Notes: a model not told the origin generated them from the sequence alone. DNA of 64,000 nt from Chelonoidis abingdonii (GCF_003597395.2 NC_133769.1:179420108-179484107), one strand, 5' to 3'. Positions 11,739 to 24,283 are shown, counted from the stretch's first letter. Numbers and translations are program-made.

Positions 11739-14700
11739 AGGGGGGAGGCTGAGACTGACTCACAGAGAGAGAGAGAGGCAAAGATGCACCTGGAACCCAA
11801 AGGAATGGAGAGGTTTTGATGTTCTTGTTTAGTTTGTTTCAGCATCCGTTCTTCGATTCCACGACTGAGCCCTTCAGAGTTCCCCAATTCTGGGATTGGA
11901 GGGTCTGAGTCTTCCTCAAGCACCTCTGATGACAAAACTGGTCCAGAGATGGATGGACAGTCCACGTGCTTGCTGTACATAGTGGATTTTCCTCTTGGGT
12001 TCATTGTGTTCTCATCAGTAGTTGTCCTTTGGGCTGTGCTTTTGTTACCCAAAGACTGTCGTCTTCCCTTCCCCGTCGCACCATGAGCAGTTCCAAGAGC
12101 AGTTTAATTCGGCGCTCTGGTCTGGGTGTCCTGGGGCTCTTTTTGGAGTAAAAGTATTAATTTCGTGAAATCAATTTTGTTTGCCCCTCCTTGGGACTTC
12201 ATGTTGTAGTGAACAAAATCTTTCCCCAAGGTGAACTGAGCCAGCTGCTCACTACTCTGAAGTGAACAGGACCAGAACTGCGCTTTGAGGGCAGCTGGGT
12301 TTCGGCAAGGTTCGTCTCAAAGATGAGGCTAGTTCAGCCACTTCTGCATCCCAAATCTTTCTCCTTTCTTTGAGGATTTAGCATGTATGCAGGGCTTCGT
12401 TTGGGGGATGTCGTCTTGTCCTTGGACAGGATTGGACACTCAGGCCACTTGCAGTCAGGACTAAAGCAGCCTGGTTTGGTCCAAAGGACTCTTTGTGCCT
12501 GGGGCACATGGGACGCTCTGGCCCTGCCACTAGCAAGGAGAAGACTCCTCAGATAGCCCAGCTTACCAGGGACAAAAGCCTCCCCCACGTGGTTTTACTA
12601 AACCGTGCTGCCATTCTCTCAGAGGTGGCAGGGTTGAGGCTGGGCTACCTGTGAGCTCCAGTCACGTGGGGCCAAACAGCTGGATCCAACCTTGTCAGCT
12701 TGACCAAAGTAATGACTTTAGGAAGCGGGGAGAGGGAGGCTCCATTGACTGAGATTCATTATATTTGAATGGCTTTGCAAGGGTGGTATGTTACAGCCAC
12801 ACACTGGGCAATGGGAGTGTGGAATTAATGATCAGGTTTCATTTTGTTTTCAAGGACTTGCACTAATTACCAATGTAAGTTGAAACCAGGCAAAGAGGCT
12901 GCCGGAGGGATTTGCTCCCTGGGTGCTACTATGCCCGCTGGAAAGAAACAAATCCTCTCTCCTTTCTCTTGTGTGTTTTTGTTCCATTTTCTGTTATTTT
13001 GGTTTATTTCTCTAGGAGAACAACTCTTTTCCCCACAACCCCCCAAAGTTACCTGATCTATATTGTAAGCAAGTGCTGGGGCAGTAAGTGCTGTTCTTTC
13101 CGTGAAAGATACAGTGGTTAAAAACCAAATGGGGGCTCTGTATAATTGGAACACCCGAATTCCACTACCCAGTAAGCCCAGCACATCTGGTGTAGGAAAT
13201 GGCCTCCTCTGACACCTCCTTGGCATATGTCGGGGGGAAGGGGTGGAGTGATGGCCTAAAATGACCTTTCAGTGTCTTCCTTGATGTCTTCCTGACAAAC
13301 CTGGCTGTTGTTTGTCTTTTGTGGAGTGGCTAAATCCAAGTGGGGATATACCACACGCCCTGTTTCCCCATCCTCATGTGTCTGTGGGGGGTCATTCTCG
13401 CAGCCTCTGCCCTCTGCAAGCCAATAGGACCTTCCTTCCTCAAGAGAGAAGGAGCTGACAGGTCCATGACAGAGCAGCCCTGCTCGGAGAATTCCGCAGG
13501 GCCAGTAGGTTAAACCATGATGCTCTGATGTTTCAGTGCAGGTGAAGAGCCCGCACAGAAATCTAAACAATGTAGAAGCTCTCCATAGATGGAGGAGAGG
13601 GGGCGTGTGTCTATACTACATACATGTGCATAAAAGTCTCACTCCACTGGAGGGAAAGTCCACCTAACGTTAGTTTTAAGACATCCCTTTCCTTACGAGG
13701 AAGAAACTTGCTGTGTCTCCCTCCATCAAATTGTTACTGCTTAGCAGCCCCTCTGTATGTATAATATTGCTCTCTAATATGCACTCAGACACTCCTCTTC
13801 CTTGGATATCCAGAGGGTCTGCTCAGAAGGGAGGATTGAAAAGAGAATGGAAATGAAGAACCAACCAAAAAAACCCAAACAGCAGCCCCAAAGCCAGTGG
13901 GTATTGTTTTATAATTGTAAAATCTCCTGTACATACTGCTTCAGGGCAGGAAGTGCAACTCATTTCAGTTTTAAAAGGAAAAAAAAGACATCAACAGGGG
14001 CCTTTTCTGCCGTAAGAGAATATTGCTCCTCAGCTTTGCACTGAAAATCTGCTGTATTGACCCAGTAGCCTCTGCATCTTTCGCCATCCTTTCTGACTAG
14101 CATTGCTTCCCTCTTTCCATGGAAAGCTGTTCCACAGTGACCTCCAGTGGCCGGAAACATTCCCTTCCACGGCTGGGCTCTCTTAAGCAGATGCATTCCT
14201 GAGGGCCATTAGATGGGATTTCCCTCTAAGCAGCGTTCGTGGTTACACAAGTTTACTTGGAATATGACTTATCAGTTGTGCTGGCAACATATTGCCCAGC
14301 CTCACTTTTTTTTTTTATAAACTAGACTCTTCCTGCAACAACTTTTATCATGAAGTTTTTCAAACAATTTTTTCTCTGCTTTAACTTTCTGTAATGAGCC
14401 AAGAAGCAAAGAGATAAACCTGTTCATGCATGATGTGGAAAACTGTTTGGGATTTTTTTTTTTTAAAAGAGCTTTGTACTATGTTGCACTAAACATGTTT
14501 TATACAACACATCTGAGAGCTGTAGTAAACTGTGTTGAAATCGTGATGAATGTTTGCTGCTGGTTTTGTGTGATATGGGTTTTCAATGTGCTTTATTTTC
14601 TCATGCATGCACACATACGCATACACTGCCGGCCAAGAGGGAGCTTCTGAATCGCATCTGAGCTGTGTCGAATCGAGATCCCGTCAGGCCTTTGGATTCT

Positions 14701-15725
14701 AACCATGTGCTTGGCAGTTCTGATGAGGAAAGTCTGTAATAAGCAACCAGGAGGATGGCAGCTATAATGGGGTCAGAGGAAAGGCTAATGTTGACTTCCG
14801 AGAACTTTCTAGAGCTGCTCACTTCTAGGTGAATTCTGGCTTTAGGTTTTCTGCTGACAGCTGTGCTCTCATTCTGGGTCCCAGGGTGCAGAGCCACTGT
14901 GATGTGGCAGAATAACTTGCCCTGGCTTGCTCAGAGAGCTGGCTAATACAGAGGTTGCCTTAGAACACACCCCTACAAATCTCATCAAAGTTCAAAACAG
15001 GAAGAAGCCAGCCATTTCTTGGGCCATGTGTTCCTGGTTCTATGTTTGTGTAATGTTGGAAAGAACATGGGTGGCACCTCAGAACTAAAACCATTTTTAT
15101 TGACTGTGCAAGAATCTGGCCAACCTTTTGTAAAACTCCTTTGTCAGCACCTCCAGTCTGTGGCTGGTGAAACTGAAGCACCCATTTAAGGATTACATTT
15201 TCAGGAGTTTGCATGAATACAAATTCCTCTTCCCTCAGCCCACCACGTTTCCTTAAATGGACCTAAGCAGGAGAGGGGAGTGCATGGAATGTTCTAAAAC
15301 AGGGACTGAGTATCTGCAGAAGGAAGGCCATGCACAGGTGGGTGGGTGTATGCGCAGGGCCATGGGGATAGATCCCCATGGGTTGGGTCTCCCACTGCAG
15401 CTCAAAAGAGGTGGCAACTGAAATGCAGGGGGAGTAGTCTGTGGGATAAACAGCGATGCTGAATGTGTAGCGGAAAACCATGTGGGAGTTCTACACTGGG
15501 CAGTACTCAGACTGCACAACATGGCCTGGAGACCTGCTTACTCCTGGAACACTGTGGATGTGCCCATTGAGATCTACACTGAGGTCCTGGTGCAGCTGCT
15601 TTCCCCTAAAACACTCAGGACTAGAGAAATTTTTTTAATTAAAAAAAAAAAAAAAGGCTTTTTTTTGTCAGAAATGTCTGTGACCAAAATGATGACTTCT
15701 GCCACTAAATAAACAAATAAATTTT
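11739..15725 (+). other. Probable IGSF3 3' UTR
   Basis: No coding exon follows the IGSF3 stop. The sequence stays free of obvious transposons for about 4 kb, which suits a long 3' UTR. A/T-rich, UTR-like sequence runs to about 14600, and two overlapping AATAAA-type signals occur at about 15705-15722. The true poly(A) site is not determined from sequence alone; it could be near 14.6 kb or near 15.72 kb. A/T homopolymer runs lie at about 14307, 14452 and 15640. Confidence 0.5.
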
Positions 15726-16217
15726 CATGTTGGTTGAGATGTTTCGGTTTTCAACTAAGCTTGTTTTTAAATTTTATTTTGTTGGCAGAAACACCCATTT
15801 TCTTTGTTTTTTACACTGAAACAAAGTGAGGTTTAGGTTGGGAGGTTAGAATGTAACAAAACTTAACATTTTTTTTTTGTATTAAAAAACAACAAAAAAC
15901 ACAAGTTATAACAAATTTTTTTCTTAGAAAATGGTCATGAAATACTAGCTTTTTCCAGCCAGAGAGACCTACTCACATCTCCTGAGGTTCTTTGGCAGGG
16001 GGCGTTGGGTGGGGGGGCACTGAGCTCCAGGTTGCCTAGCTGCTGAATGTATGCTTTCCACATGTGTATGTGTTTAACCCCCGTCCACTATGGAACTGGG
16101 ATAAAGCATCTCTCAGAAGACAGAGGCTTCCCCCATACATCCCTGGCTCATGACTTCTCTTGTCATTCTCTTTTCCCAGTGATAGTAGCCCCTTGCTTTC
16201 TTTTGGGATGGGGAGGC
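15726..16217. other. Intergenic sequence between IGSF3 and ADPRH
   Basis: A/T-rich sequence with T- and A-runs near 15870-15900. Nothing else is recognisable. Confidence 0.5.
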
Positions 16218-16220
16218 TAA

Positions 16221-16517
16221 GGGTACATCCACACTACCTGCCGGATCGGTGGGTAGCAATTGATCTATCAGGGATCGATTTATCGCATCTCATCTAGACA
16301 TGATAAATCGATCCCCAAACGCGCTCCCCTAGACTCTGGAACTCCACCAGGGCAAGAGACGGAAGGGGAGTCAATGGGGAGCCACGGCCATCGATCCTGC
16401 GCCATGAGGATGGGAAATAAGTCGAAATAAGATACGTCGACTTCAGCTACGCTATTCCCATAGCTGAAGTTGCATATCTTACATCGACCTCCCCACCCAC
16501 CCAGTGTAGACCAGGCC
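16221..16517. mobile_element. Harbinger-type MITE, about 297 bp
   Basis: A short element flanked on both sides by TAA (16218-16220 and 16518-16520), fitting the TWA target duplication of Harbinger transposons. The left end starts GGGTACATCCACACTACC and the right end read backwards starts GGCCTGGTCTACACTG. The latter matches the end of the large Harbinger element at 2992-7195. It has no coding capacity and was presumably moved by a related transposase. Confidence 0.75.
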
Positions 16518-16520
16518 TAA

Positions 16521-18531
16521 GGGTAAATTATTTTGATGAGTAAATGCGAACACAAACTTGCAAGGCTTCTGGATCCACGGACCAAGTGCACTACTAAAGT
16601 TTTCCTCAGCAGTTCCCTTGAGGACTCAGGAGAGGAGGGAATATGTACTAAGGTACGTTGCTCTTGGGGTACTAGTTTAGTCTTGTTCTATAGGTCTGGG
16701 AGGTAGGAAACAGTTTTCCAAGTCTGAATTTGATAAATGGGCAGATGCATTCTTCCATGACTGCTATAGCGATGGGAGCCCAGACTTGTGCAGGGGGGAG
16801 AACATCTGCACTATCCTTACAAAAGCAAAACATCTCAGCTCTGAGTTTATATTCCGTGTCACTTCAGCACAGTTCCTTAACAAACAATGTTGTGCGGCCT
16901 TCACTTTCCTAACTATCTGTCCATCTTCTCCTTGCCTTCACCTTTGTCCTTTTGGACACAGGGGTCCTGTCTCCTCAATGCAAGCACAAAAGCTCTTGGT
17001 ATTACTAGGCAGCGCTTTGAGGGAAGAGTAAAGGTACCCTCCATGATCTGAGCACTGGGTTTGGTCAGGGATGAATACAACAAGTTACTTCCTTCTCCCT
17101 CATGTGAGGAAAAAGGACAAAATGGAACACCAATAACCAGTTTAATATGAGAAATATGTGCTTTATCTTCCATTTGCCAAATCTATGCTTTTATTTAATT
17201 ATAGGCAGAACACTAAAAACCAGAGGTCACCCCAGGCAAAATGTAGAGAACTGCAAGTCTCTTTTCCCTCTTATTTGGAAACTCGTTCATACGCTTCCAG
17301 CATTTCCTGGATATCTGCTGCAAAGTCATCAAAAGGCACAATGTCGAACTCTGATGTGGTGAAGCAGCAGCTATCTTCTATTCATTTGCAAATCTAGACT
17401 GTTTCATATAGAACAGAATTGTTTGGCATTATCAGATTACATTTTGTAGTAATTTTATTCTTTTGTAAAAGGATCTTAAATAGGATAAATGATGATCAGC
17501 CTGAAAGCTGCCATCTTGGGAGTAAGACACACAGAATTCAGCTGTTTGCACAGAAAAGCAAGAAACTCTCAAAGGTGTTATCAGCAGTTACATAAAATTT
17601 CAAGAAAAGAACATCTTTCAGCAGCTCTAAGGGTCTCAACGCTTAATTGGGATATGGTAGCAAGCGCCATTTCCTAGTTCTAATTCTTCATAATGAGATC
17701 CAGTTAGATGAAGTAAGGTGCAAATTCTCTCCCTAATGTTACCATTCACTTAGGGTAATTCTAAGCCTGTATGTGGATTTGACTTCCCCCTTCACAGCAG
17801 TAGGCAAGAGAGAACACTGACATTTTTATTTAATCATAAAAGGTCTTGAAATTCTGCAACTGGTTAGAGATGCTGTGAAATTAGGTTTTAAACAGATGCC
17901 AAATGACTGTTCTTAAAGCAGAAAAATGCATCTCCCCACACTAAAGATGTGAAAATCCACCTTCACGCTTCACACTAATTGGTCCCTTAGGACCAAGGGT
18001 TGAAAGAGTCCTACAGACTGTATTCCCCTCTCAGCTCTTGAGGTGCTCACTAGGTGTCTGGGGTGAGTGCACTGGGATGTGAGAGAAGGGAAGGCTGGCA
18101 CTAGCACTCTGTGCTGGTTCTGTTCTGTGGAGGAATATAAAATTTCACTCAAACTCAACCCAGTACCAAATTCTTATACTATTACTAACAAAATCCAAAC
18201 CTGGCTGACTAATGCATTGCTCTTTGGTGCTTCTGCGAGTGCATTTCTGCTAGCAGTGGCAAAAAAAAAAAAACAAAAAACACTGAGTGAACATAGCTGC
18301 TATGCCAGCTTTCCGCCTCACACTTTCATCCTTAATCCTGTTGTTCTAGTACTAAGCAGGGGCTAGACAGACTGCTGAAGCACAAGCATTTCCTGTGTAG
18401 ATCAGGAGCTACAGGTAGATAAAGTGCAGTCCAAGTTCAATCTAACCCTCCCCTCGCCCTGCAAGCTATACAACAAACTTTGTAAAGTTTAGTTTTGTCT
18501 TGTGAACTCTAGAACCGCCTCTCTGCTTAGA
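16521..18531. other. Intergenic / ADPRH 3' UTR region
   Basis: No coding exon was found. On the - strand the ADPRH stop lies at 18532-18534, so the adjacent part should be its 3' UTR. An AATAAA on the - strand at about 17826-17832 is a candidate poly(A) signal, giving a UTR of roughly 0.7 kb. This is a sequence-only guess. Confidence 0.45.
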
Positions 18532-18931
18532 CTACCCCTCTGGCTGGCTGACCTCATACAAGGCCTTAGCTATTTTCTCCAGCCGCTCTCTGTATTCCAG
18601 TTCTCTATAAAGGGATACATTGACTCCTTTGAAGCCATACATGGCCCCCCACCAGCACGCGGCAATGGCTCCTGTAGAATCGGAGTCCCCACCGTGGAAA
18701 AAAGCCCGGTGAGCAAGCTCTGTCCAGGAGTTCCCAGCGCCAAGTATGGCATCGTAGGCAATCATTGGAGCATCGTGCCCGCTGCTGCCGCCCCAACCAG
18801 AGTAGCTCAGGGAGACATAGAATTCATCTCGCTCCTTCACACCATATACAGGAGGGAAAGTAGGAACAGACACTCCATCTGAAATTCCCCTGGACTTCAG
18901 GTATCTTTTCCACTGTTCTTCAAAGTAGGAC
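18532..18931 (-). CDS. ADPRH: ADPRH last coding exon (C-terminal catalytic half)
   Basis: ADP-ribosylarginine hydrolase (ARH1) removes ADP-ribose from arginine side chains in the cytosol, reversing mono-ADP-ribosylation. This exon starts after a TTTTGTAG acceptor and completes a Trp codon begun in the previous exon. It encodes about 132 residues ending in a stop at 18534-18532. It carries [12 protein letters not shown] and the second metal-binding acidic motif G-G-D-S-D-S-T, whose Asp residues correspond to D302/D304 of the human enzyme. Summing the three exons gives 357 residues, the same length as I recall for human ADPRH. The C-terminus (…Y-E-V-S-Q-P-E-G) differs from the human tail. Confidence 0.95.
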
Positions 18932-20369
18932 CTACAAAACAGGAGAGAAAAGCAAGCAAAAGTCCGAGGGCAGCAGTAAGCAGCATTTTTGTTTATAAAT
19001 AGATGGACCCCACAGCTGTCAGCAAAAAACATGAGAGAGAACTCAGCCCCGCTGCTAAACCAAACCTCTCCTGTCTAACTGGAGACATTAGTAGCACGAA
19101 TCACGCTACAAAGGCTATGAGAGGATGAGAATCACAAAGGGAGCAACACTTAAGCGTTTGTCTCTTCCCTCCAGGAGAGGGCAGTAGAGCACCAACAAGG
19201 ACAAATAACCCATTACATTGCAAGGGATTCAAAGTGACAGAAAGTAAGTAGAGAGAACCAAAATCCTGCATTCAGACATCTCCACAAATTGTGTGTGAAC
19301 GGATTCAGAGTCCAAACCAGGATCCAGATCAGAATATTTTAGCTGCCTGCCCCAAGCCCTAATGTGCTGGGGGAAAGAAATCAACATCTGAAACTCGGGG
19401 GGTCTTTCATAATGTGTATCTGTACTTCCCACCTCAGCCCCAGCTCTAAAAATAAATTTGCCTGCTGCCTTAGGACTGCTTTCTTCCAAGCTGAGGTAAC
19501 CTATTAGTGATGAAAGATAGAGCTCAACACCCCCCAGCCCCTTTCTGAATTACTGATGAGCCAATCCTGATAACTGTCAATTTGGAATTTGCCAGTTTAC
19601 GCAACCAAATTTGAGCCTATGGTTTGTTTGAAGTGTCCACTGGAGAATTTATTGGTGGTGTGTGATTGGCCACAGAAGTAGTCATGGTATCTCTGCTCCA
19701 TAGTTGGATGACAAATATTACAGGAAATTTCTGAATAATGAATAATTATTGGTGTTAAAAATTGTGTGCAACTCTTGAAAATTTCACACGTTTTTTCACA
19801 AATGGTTGTCAGCCATCTGAATAGCCAGTGCATGACTCCACAAAGAATAGTGAACTAAACGTGCTGTTTCTTAGTCACAAATATTCACAAATCACTTTAG
19901 TATTCAATGAGCTGTTGTTGAAGATCATCCTCACCTGGTGTAAATCTGCATCACTTCAGCTGAGGAACTGACCCCAAGTGTTTGGTTTTTAAGATAATTA
20001 AGACTAAATGAACTAGCTTGGATAAAGTTAAAATCTCCTTCCTCCTCCCAAAGCCACCTCTTTTTTAGAAAGAACCTTGTTAGATTCTGAAAAGCATGAA
20101 TAATTCCCTCCCTCTCTGTTTCAATCACCTCCACACTCCCTAGCTCTGTCTGACATCAGTGGTACAGTTTGAATGGAGAGCCTGTTGTGCAGGATGTCCA
20201 GTGGAAAGCTCATGGAGAAGCATGTTCTCTCATAAAATTTGCAGACTCTAGGTTTGGTTTTAGCAAAGAAACACCAGAATCCTTGAGTACTTGTCTGAGT
20301 TGAGCTGGGCTCTGATCTATTTAAGGTGCTCCATATTTAGTGTAACAGCCCCAATCTCTAGTAATTCAG
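18932..20369 (-). other. ADPRH intron (part)
   Basis: Intron sequence between the last two coding exons. No gene was found. A/T-rich, old repeat-like sequence lies around 19560-19920 but could not be assigned to a family. Confidence 0.6.
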
Positions 20370-20490
20370 GCTCTAGGGAGGAAGGATGGTCTTGTAGCTG
20401 AGACGCAGGGAGCTGGGTTCTCCCGTTAGAGAACTGAAGTGTGGTGGAGGGCATGTTGCTTAATTCCCTCTTTCTCCATCTGTAAAGTCA
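20370..20490 (+). repeat. MIR-like tRNA-derived SINE
   Basis: It shows the layout of amniote MIR/CORE-type SINEs: 'gtcttgtagctgagacgc', 'gggagctgggttctc' (box B-like region), then 'ttaattccctctttctcc' followed by 'atctgtaaa'. It is diverged, and the boundaries are approximate. Confidence 0.6.
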
Positions 20491-20600
20491 CATTCATAGC
20501 ATTTAAGGTCAGAAGTGACCACCAAACCATCTAGCCTGATCTGTATCTCTCAGGCCCCCAGCACACTAACACTAGGGACAGCAATACTTCCCTCCCTCAC
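20491..20600 (-). repeat. CR1 3' end, reverse orientation
   Basis: Begins with 'tcatagcatttaaggtcag' and continues with 'agtgaccaccaaacc' and 'atctagcctgatctg'. This is the reverse of the common CR1 3' tail. It is short and directly abuts the MIR-like SINE. Confidence 0.6.
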
Positions 20601-20950
20601 CGAGGGGTTTAGAAAAGTTAGTTCGTTAGGGTGTGTAAAGCACTTTCATAACCCTCTAACAAGACTGCAGGGAGGCCTGAACACGCAGGAGTGGGCAATG
20701 CAGAGGAAAGCTGTGGGATGGGGTAGAAACCTTTCCTATCCTAGGGCCTGATTCTCACTGACACAAAGGCAGTGTAAAGGGCCATGAAGTGAACTCTCCT
20801 TGTTGGGACTCCTTTCAAAGAATGGTATTGAGACCCCATGGCTGGGGTTGCTGAATGCCTTGCATTTGGTTGTCTGGAGAGACTGGTAATCAGCCATTTG
20901 GGAGCCTACAAATTCCAGTCATCTCACCAGCAGAACCCACCCTGGCTCAC

Positions 20951-21311
20951 CAGTGCTTCAGGTTCTCCTTCACAAAGTAGCCAGACTTCTGGATGTAGAC
21001 TTTAGCCTGTGGCAGCACTTCCATCAGTCCCTTCCCCCACTCATGAGGGGGCTTGCGATTCACAGCATAGGCGGTAAAGAGAGCAGAAGCCAGGGATCCT
21101 AGATAGCCAGTTGGATGATGATGGGTCATTCGACCGCTCTCGATGCTGACTTGAATCAAGCTGTCCAACTGCTCAGGATGACAGAATCTCAGCCCAATGC
21201 ACATGGACCGCATGGCAGCCCCGCATCCTCCCTCATGCTTGTTAAACGGAATCCTCCAGCCATCTGGTTGGTCTGGCTTCAGGACCAGTGCGTTTTCAAC
21301 GCAGGTAAAAC
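20951..21311 (-). CDS. ADPRH: ADPRH middle coding exon
   Basis: The exon begins after a CTGCACAG acceptor and ends at a GTGAGC donor. Its first two bases complete a Gly codon, and the donor interrupts a Trp codon after two bases; both junctions fit the neighbouring exons. It encodes about 120 residues, including [12 protein letters not shown], then [16 protein letters not shown]. The latter segment contributes to the conserved ADP-ribose pocket of the ARH family. It ends in [10 protein letters not shown]. It has no stops or frame changes. Confidence 0.95.
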
Positions 21312-22547
21312 CTGTGCAGGAAGGAAACAGACTAATAAAGGGAAGCCTTGATCAATAGGCCAGAATGTTCATTTAGAATGAGGAATGGTGAAGGCCAGAG
21401 GATAAGCAGGGAAGGGAAGGAGCTTTCCCGTATACCTTTCCTAATTTCATATCAAAGCCTAATTTGCCTTACTTATGTGTCTTGACTTCAACTGCTGAAA
21501 TAACTTGTATAATCCCAAACCAAACTCACTCACACTATCCTTAATTTATAAAAAGTATGAAAAAGCTTCAGAAAACCCCCATTAGAGAGAGAGAGAGAGA
21601 CTGTAAGTAATACATAAGACAGCATCAAAGTCTCAGTCCTTGTCAAGGCCAACAAAATAAAACAAGTTTGTCATTTCCAGGCCAAATTTAGTGTGTGAAA
21701 GCAAAGAACTAATTTAAAAAAGTTAAACAATCTTTTTGATTTCCCCACCACCCCCAGACTCTGTCTCTCAACAGATTTTGTCAGACAACTCCTAGAAACT
21801 TCTCTGGCAAAGGAGCATATATGTGACATATTTCAAATAGCTTGATTGAAGTTTTGAACATGTAAGATAAGGGTAAAAGATCAGTCTTGTAACAGAAAGC
21901 TAGCTACAGCTGTAAGTACAGAGAGACTCTCTCTCTTAACCACCTAGGACAGTGGCAAAAATTGTCAATATGCCTGAAATAAGGTACGTCAGTCCATACT
22001 TTGTTACCTAAGCAGAGATGGCCTAATTTTCAAAGCTGTTAAGCACCTGCAGTTTCCTTTGGCTTACCTGGAGTCATGAGTGTTCATCAGTTTAGGTCCA
22101 AAGAATATTTATAGCCTAACAACTGCAAAGTTTCCATGAATTGTATAAATCATCCGTGGTAAATTTCATGTCTCCATTTACCCATTCCACAAGCATCCAG
22201 ATATTCCCCTGGAATGTTTGCAACCCAAACTTTGCAGCATTGTACTAGTGTGGGAAAATTAGAAAGTAAAAGTGGCTAAACTGTGATTGCTGCACTTTCA
22301 TTGTCCAGCTGAGGAAAAATGCAGAAAATTAAACAGCAGAACTAGTCCAAAGGGATTTAGATTTTAATAAACTAAAGGTGTTACCGATAAAGATCATTGT
22401 GGTTTTAAAAAAATATTTGATGTGGCTTATCTCTTTGCTTGTACTTAATTTTGTATCCCATCTGTGTAAATTTTATAGCCTTAACACTGCATATTTATTT
22501 TTGTGTATATGTGTATGCACAAGATGTATACTGCAGACCAAAAACTA
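21312..22547 (-). other. ADPRH intron (first part, left of Tigger-like element)
   Basis: No gene seen. A short (GA)n run lies at about 21585-21600. Confidence 0.55.
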
Positions 22548-22848
22548 CAGTAGAACCTCTGAGTTAACGAACACTACAGGAATGGAGGTTGTTCATAACT
22601 CTGAACAAAACGTTATGATTGTTCTTTCAAAAGTTTACAACTGAACATTGACTTAATACTGCTTTAAAACTTTACTGTGCAGAAGAAAAATGTTGCATTC
22701 CCTTAATTCTTTAGTAGTTTACATTTAACAGAGTACTGTACTGTATTAGCTTTTCCCCCTCCCCCACTGCTGCCTGATTGTGTGCTTCCGGGTCCAAATC
22801 AGGGTGTGATTGACTGACTGGTCAGTTCGTAATTCTGAGTTTCTACTG
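22548..22848. mobile_element. Tigger/pogo-type Mariner MITE, about 301 bp
   Basis: The ends are inverted copies: CAGTAGAACCTCTGAGTTA at the left, and GTTCGTAATTCTGAG plus TTTCTACTG at the right. The left end is preceded by TA, the target site of Tc1/Mariner elements; the right flank is CA, a likely mutated copy. It has no transposase and lies inside an ADPRH intron. Confidence 0.75.
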
Positions 22849-23936
22849 CATGCTAAAAGAATGTTAAGGATGCAAAGCCACGTTAGGAAATGCCAGCATT
22901 AAAGTTGCCCGTGAAACCTTACTTTGTCCCCTTGTGCATATACAATATCATACTATCTTTAATTACATGGTCACTACAACTGCCTGGACATTGGAATTCC
23001 ACAGGACATTACCAAAACAAACAACCAAAAAACCCAACCCTAATAGTCCTGTATCAGAATGAAAAGCTGAAATTTCCCATGGAACAGAAATTCCAAAAAT
23101 GTCACTGATAATGTTGAAATATTTTATTTCGATTGTATTACTTATATCCAGTCAATTTACCAGCCAGTTTTTTTCCCAGCCCTGAGCAGTTTGTCCCAAT
23201 CTACTTCCTCCATTGCCCCTCCCCAATCCAGCTCTTTTCCACTCTGCATTTGGATCAGGCTGCTTCTCTTCCACACTGCCAGGGTGCCGGCGGGGTGGGG
23301 ATGGGGAGGCATTGAGAGCCTAGGACAAAAAGTCTTCCTGCTGTCAGGTCTGGTGCCAGGCCCTATAGTGGTCCCCCAGCAGGGACAGTCACATCCTGTT
23401 TAGTCCCTTCCACCCTGGGCTGGAGCATGCTCGATGCAGATACAATCTTCAGGGAATTTAGCTACCAAACTCTACAACGTCTTTACTGAGCATATTTAAA
23501 AGTGAGATATTTTTCCCTCCAAAGGCTTATAACTGGGCCATATGTTGGCATATTTTTCACAGGAATTGCAAAGGCACATCCTTGACATAAAGGTCACCTC
23601 CCTGCCAAATTTCAAGACCTGGATCCAAACATGGAGGTGCTATAACTTCTCAAAGAAACTGTTGTAGGAATATTAGCAAAACAATGTCTTTTTCCTAACC
23701 TTGTTCTTGGAAATGGCAGAACCGTTTTATTTTAAACTTTCCAGAAAAATCAGTCCAATGCAGACAACTCACATGGAAAATTTCAGCCTGAACACTTAGT
23801 TTGGTAAAGTTATAAGCAACTAAAAAAAGAGGCACTCTCTGGTAGCCTTAATTAAAGAGGGAATGAGATAGAGAAAATTAGACAGAGGAAGTAAACATTG
23901 TTTTGTATGGTACAGATACAATTTCAGAAGGATTAC
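22849..23936 (-). other. ADPRH intron (part)
   Basis: No gene was found. A segment at about 23490-23830 reads like an old interspersed repeat of a kind common in reptiles ('cctgccaaatttcaag' style). A similar style of sequence recurs at about 25640-25930. I could not name the family. Confidence 0.5.
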
Positions 23937-24283
23937 CTGGAGCTCTGCCATCCATGTCATCCATACAGTCCTTGTAGTGCTTTGCTATAAGGGAACAGAG
24001 CTCTGGAAAACTTGGTTGTTTCCCAGCAGCTACCAGAGCTTCAGCTGTAGCCAAGTGCATCACTGTGTCATCGCTGACTTTCCAGCCTGCTATGCTGATG
24101 TTTCCCAGCCCCCCCAATTGTGCAAGCTGCCTGTGAATCTCCTGGCCATTCTGCAGGAACTCCCATTTTCTATTGCAATAGCCCAGGGTATCACCAACTG
24201 CACTCAGCACCATGGCTGCCACATAGTTCTCAATCAGACCTGAACTCATGCTGTGTCTCAGGGTGGCTCCACTTCCGTGGACT
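23937..24283 (-). CDS. ADPRH: ADPRH first coding exon with short 5' UTR
   Basis: The exon starts after a TTTCTTTTCAG acceptor, has about 34 bases of 5' UTR, and begins coding at the ATG at 24249-24247. That start is chosen because the following [10 protein letters not shown] aligns with the known N-terminus of ARH1 with only a few extra residues (M-S-S-G-L-I-E). The first metal-binding motif V-S-D-D-T-V-M-H is at residues 58-65, so Asp60/Asp61 correspond to D55/D56 of the human protein. The exon ends with D-G-R-A-P at a GTAATC donor. Because the exon starts with a splice acceptor, at least one non-coding first exon should lie further right on the - strand; I did not find it with confidence. 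Confidence 0.93.
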
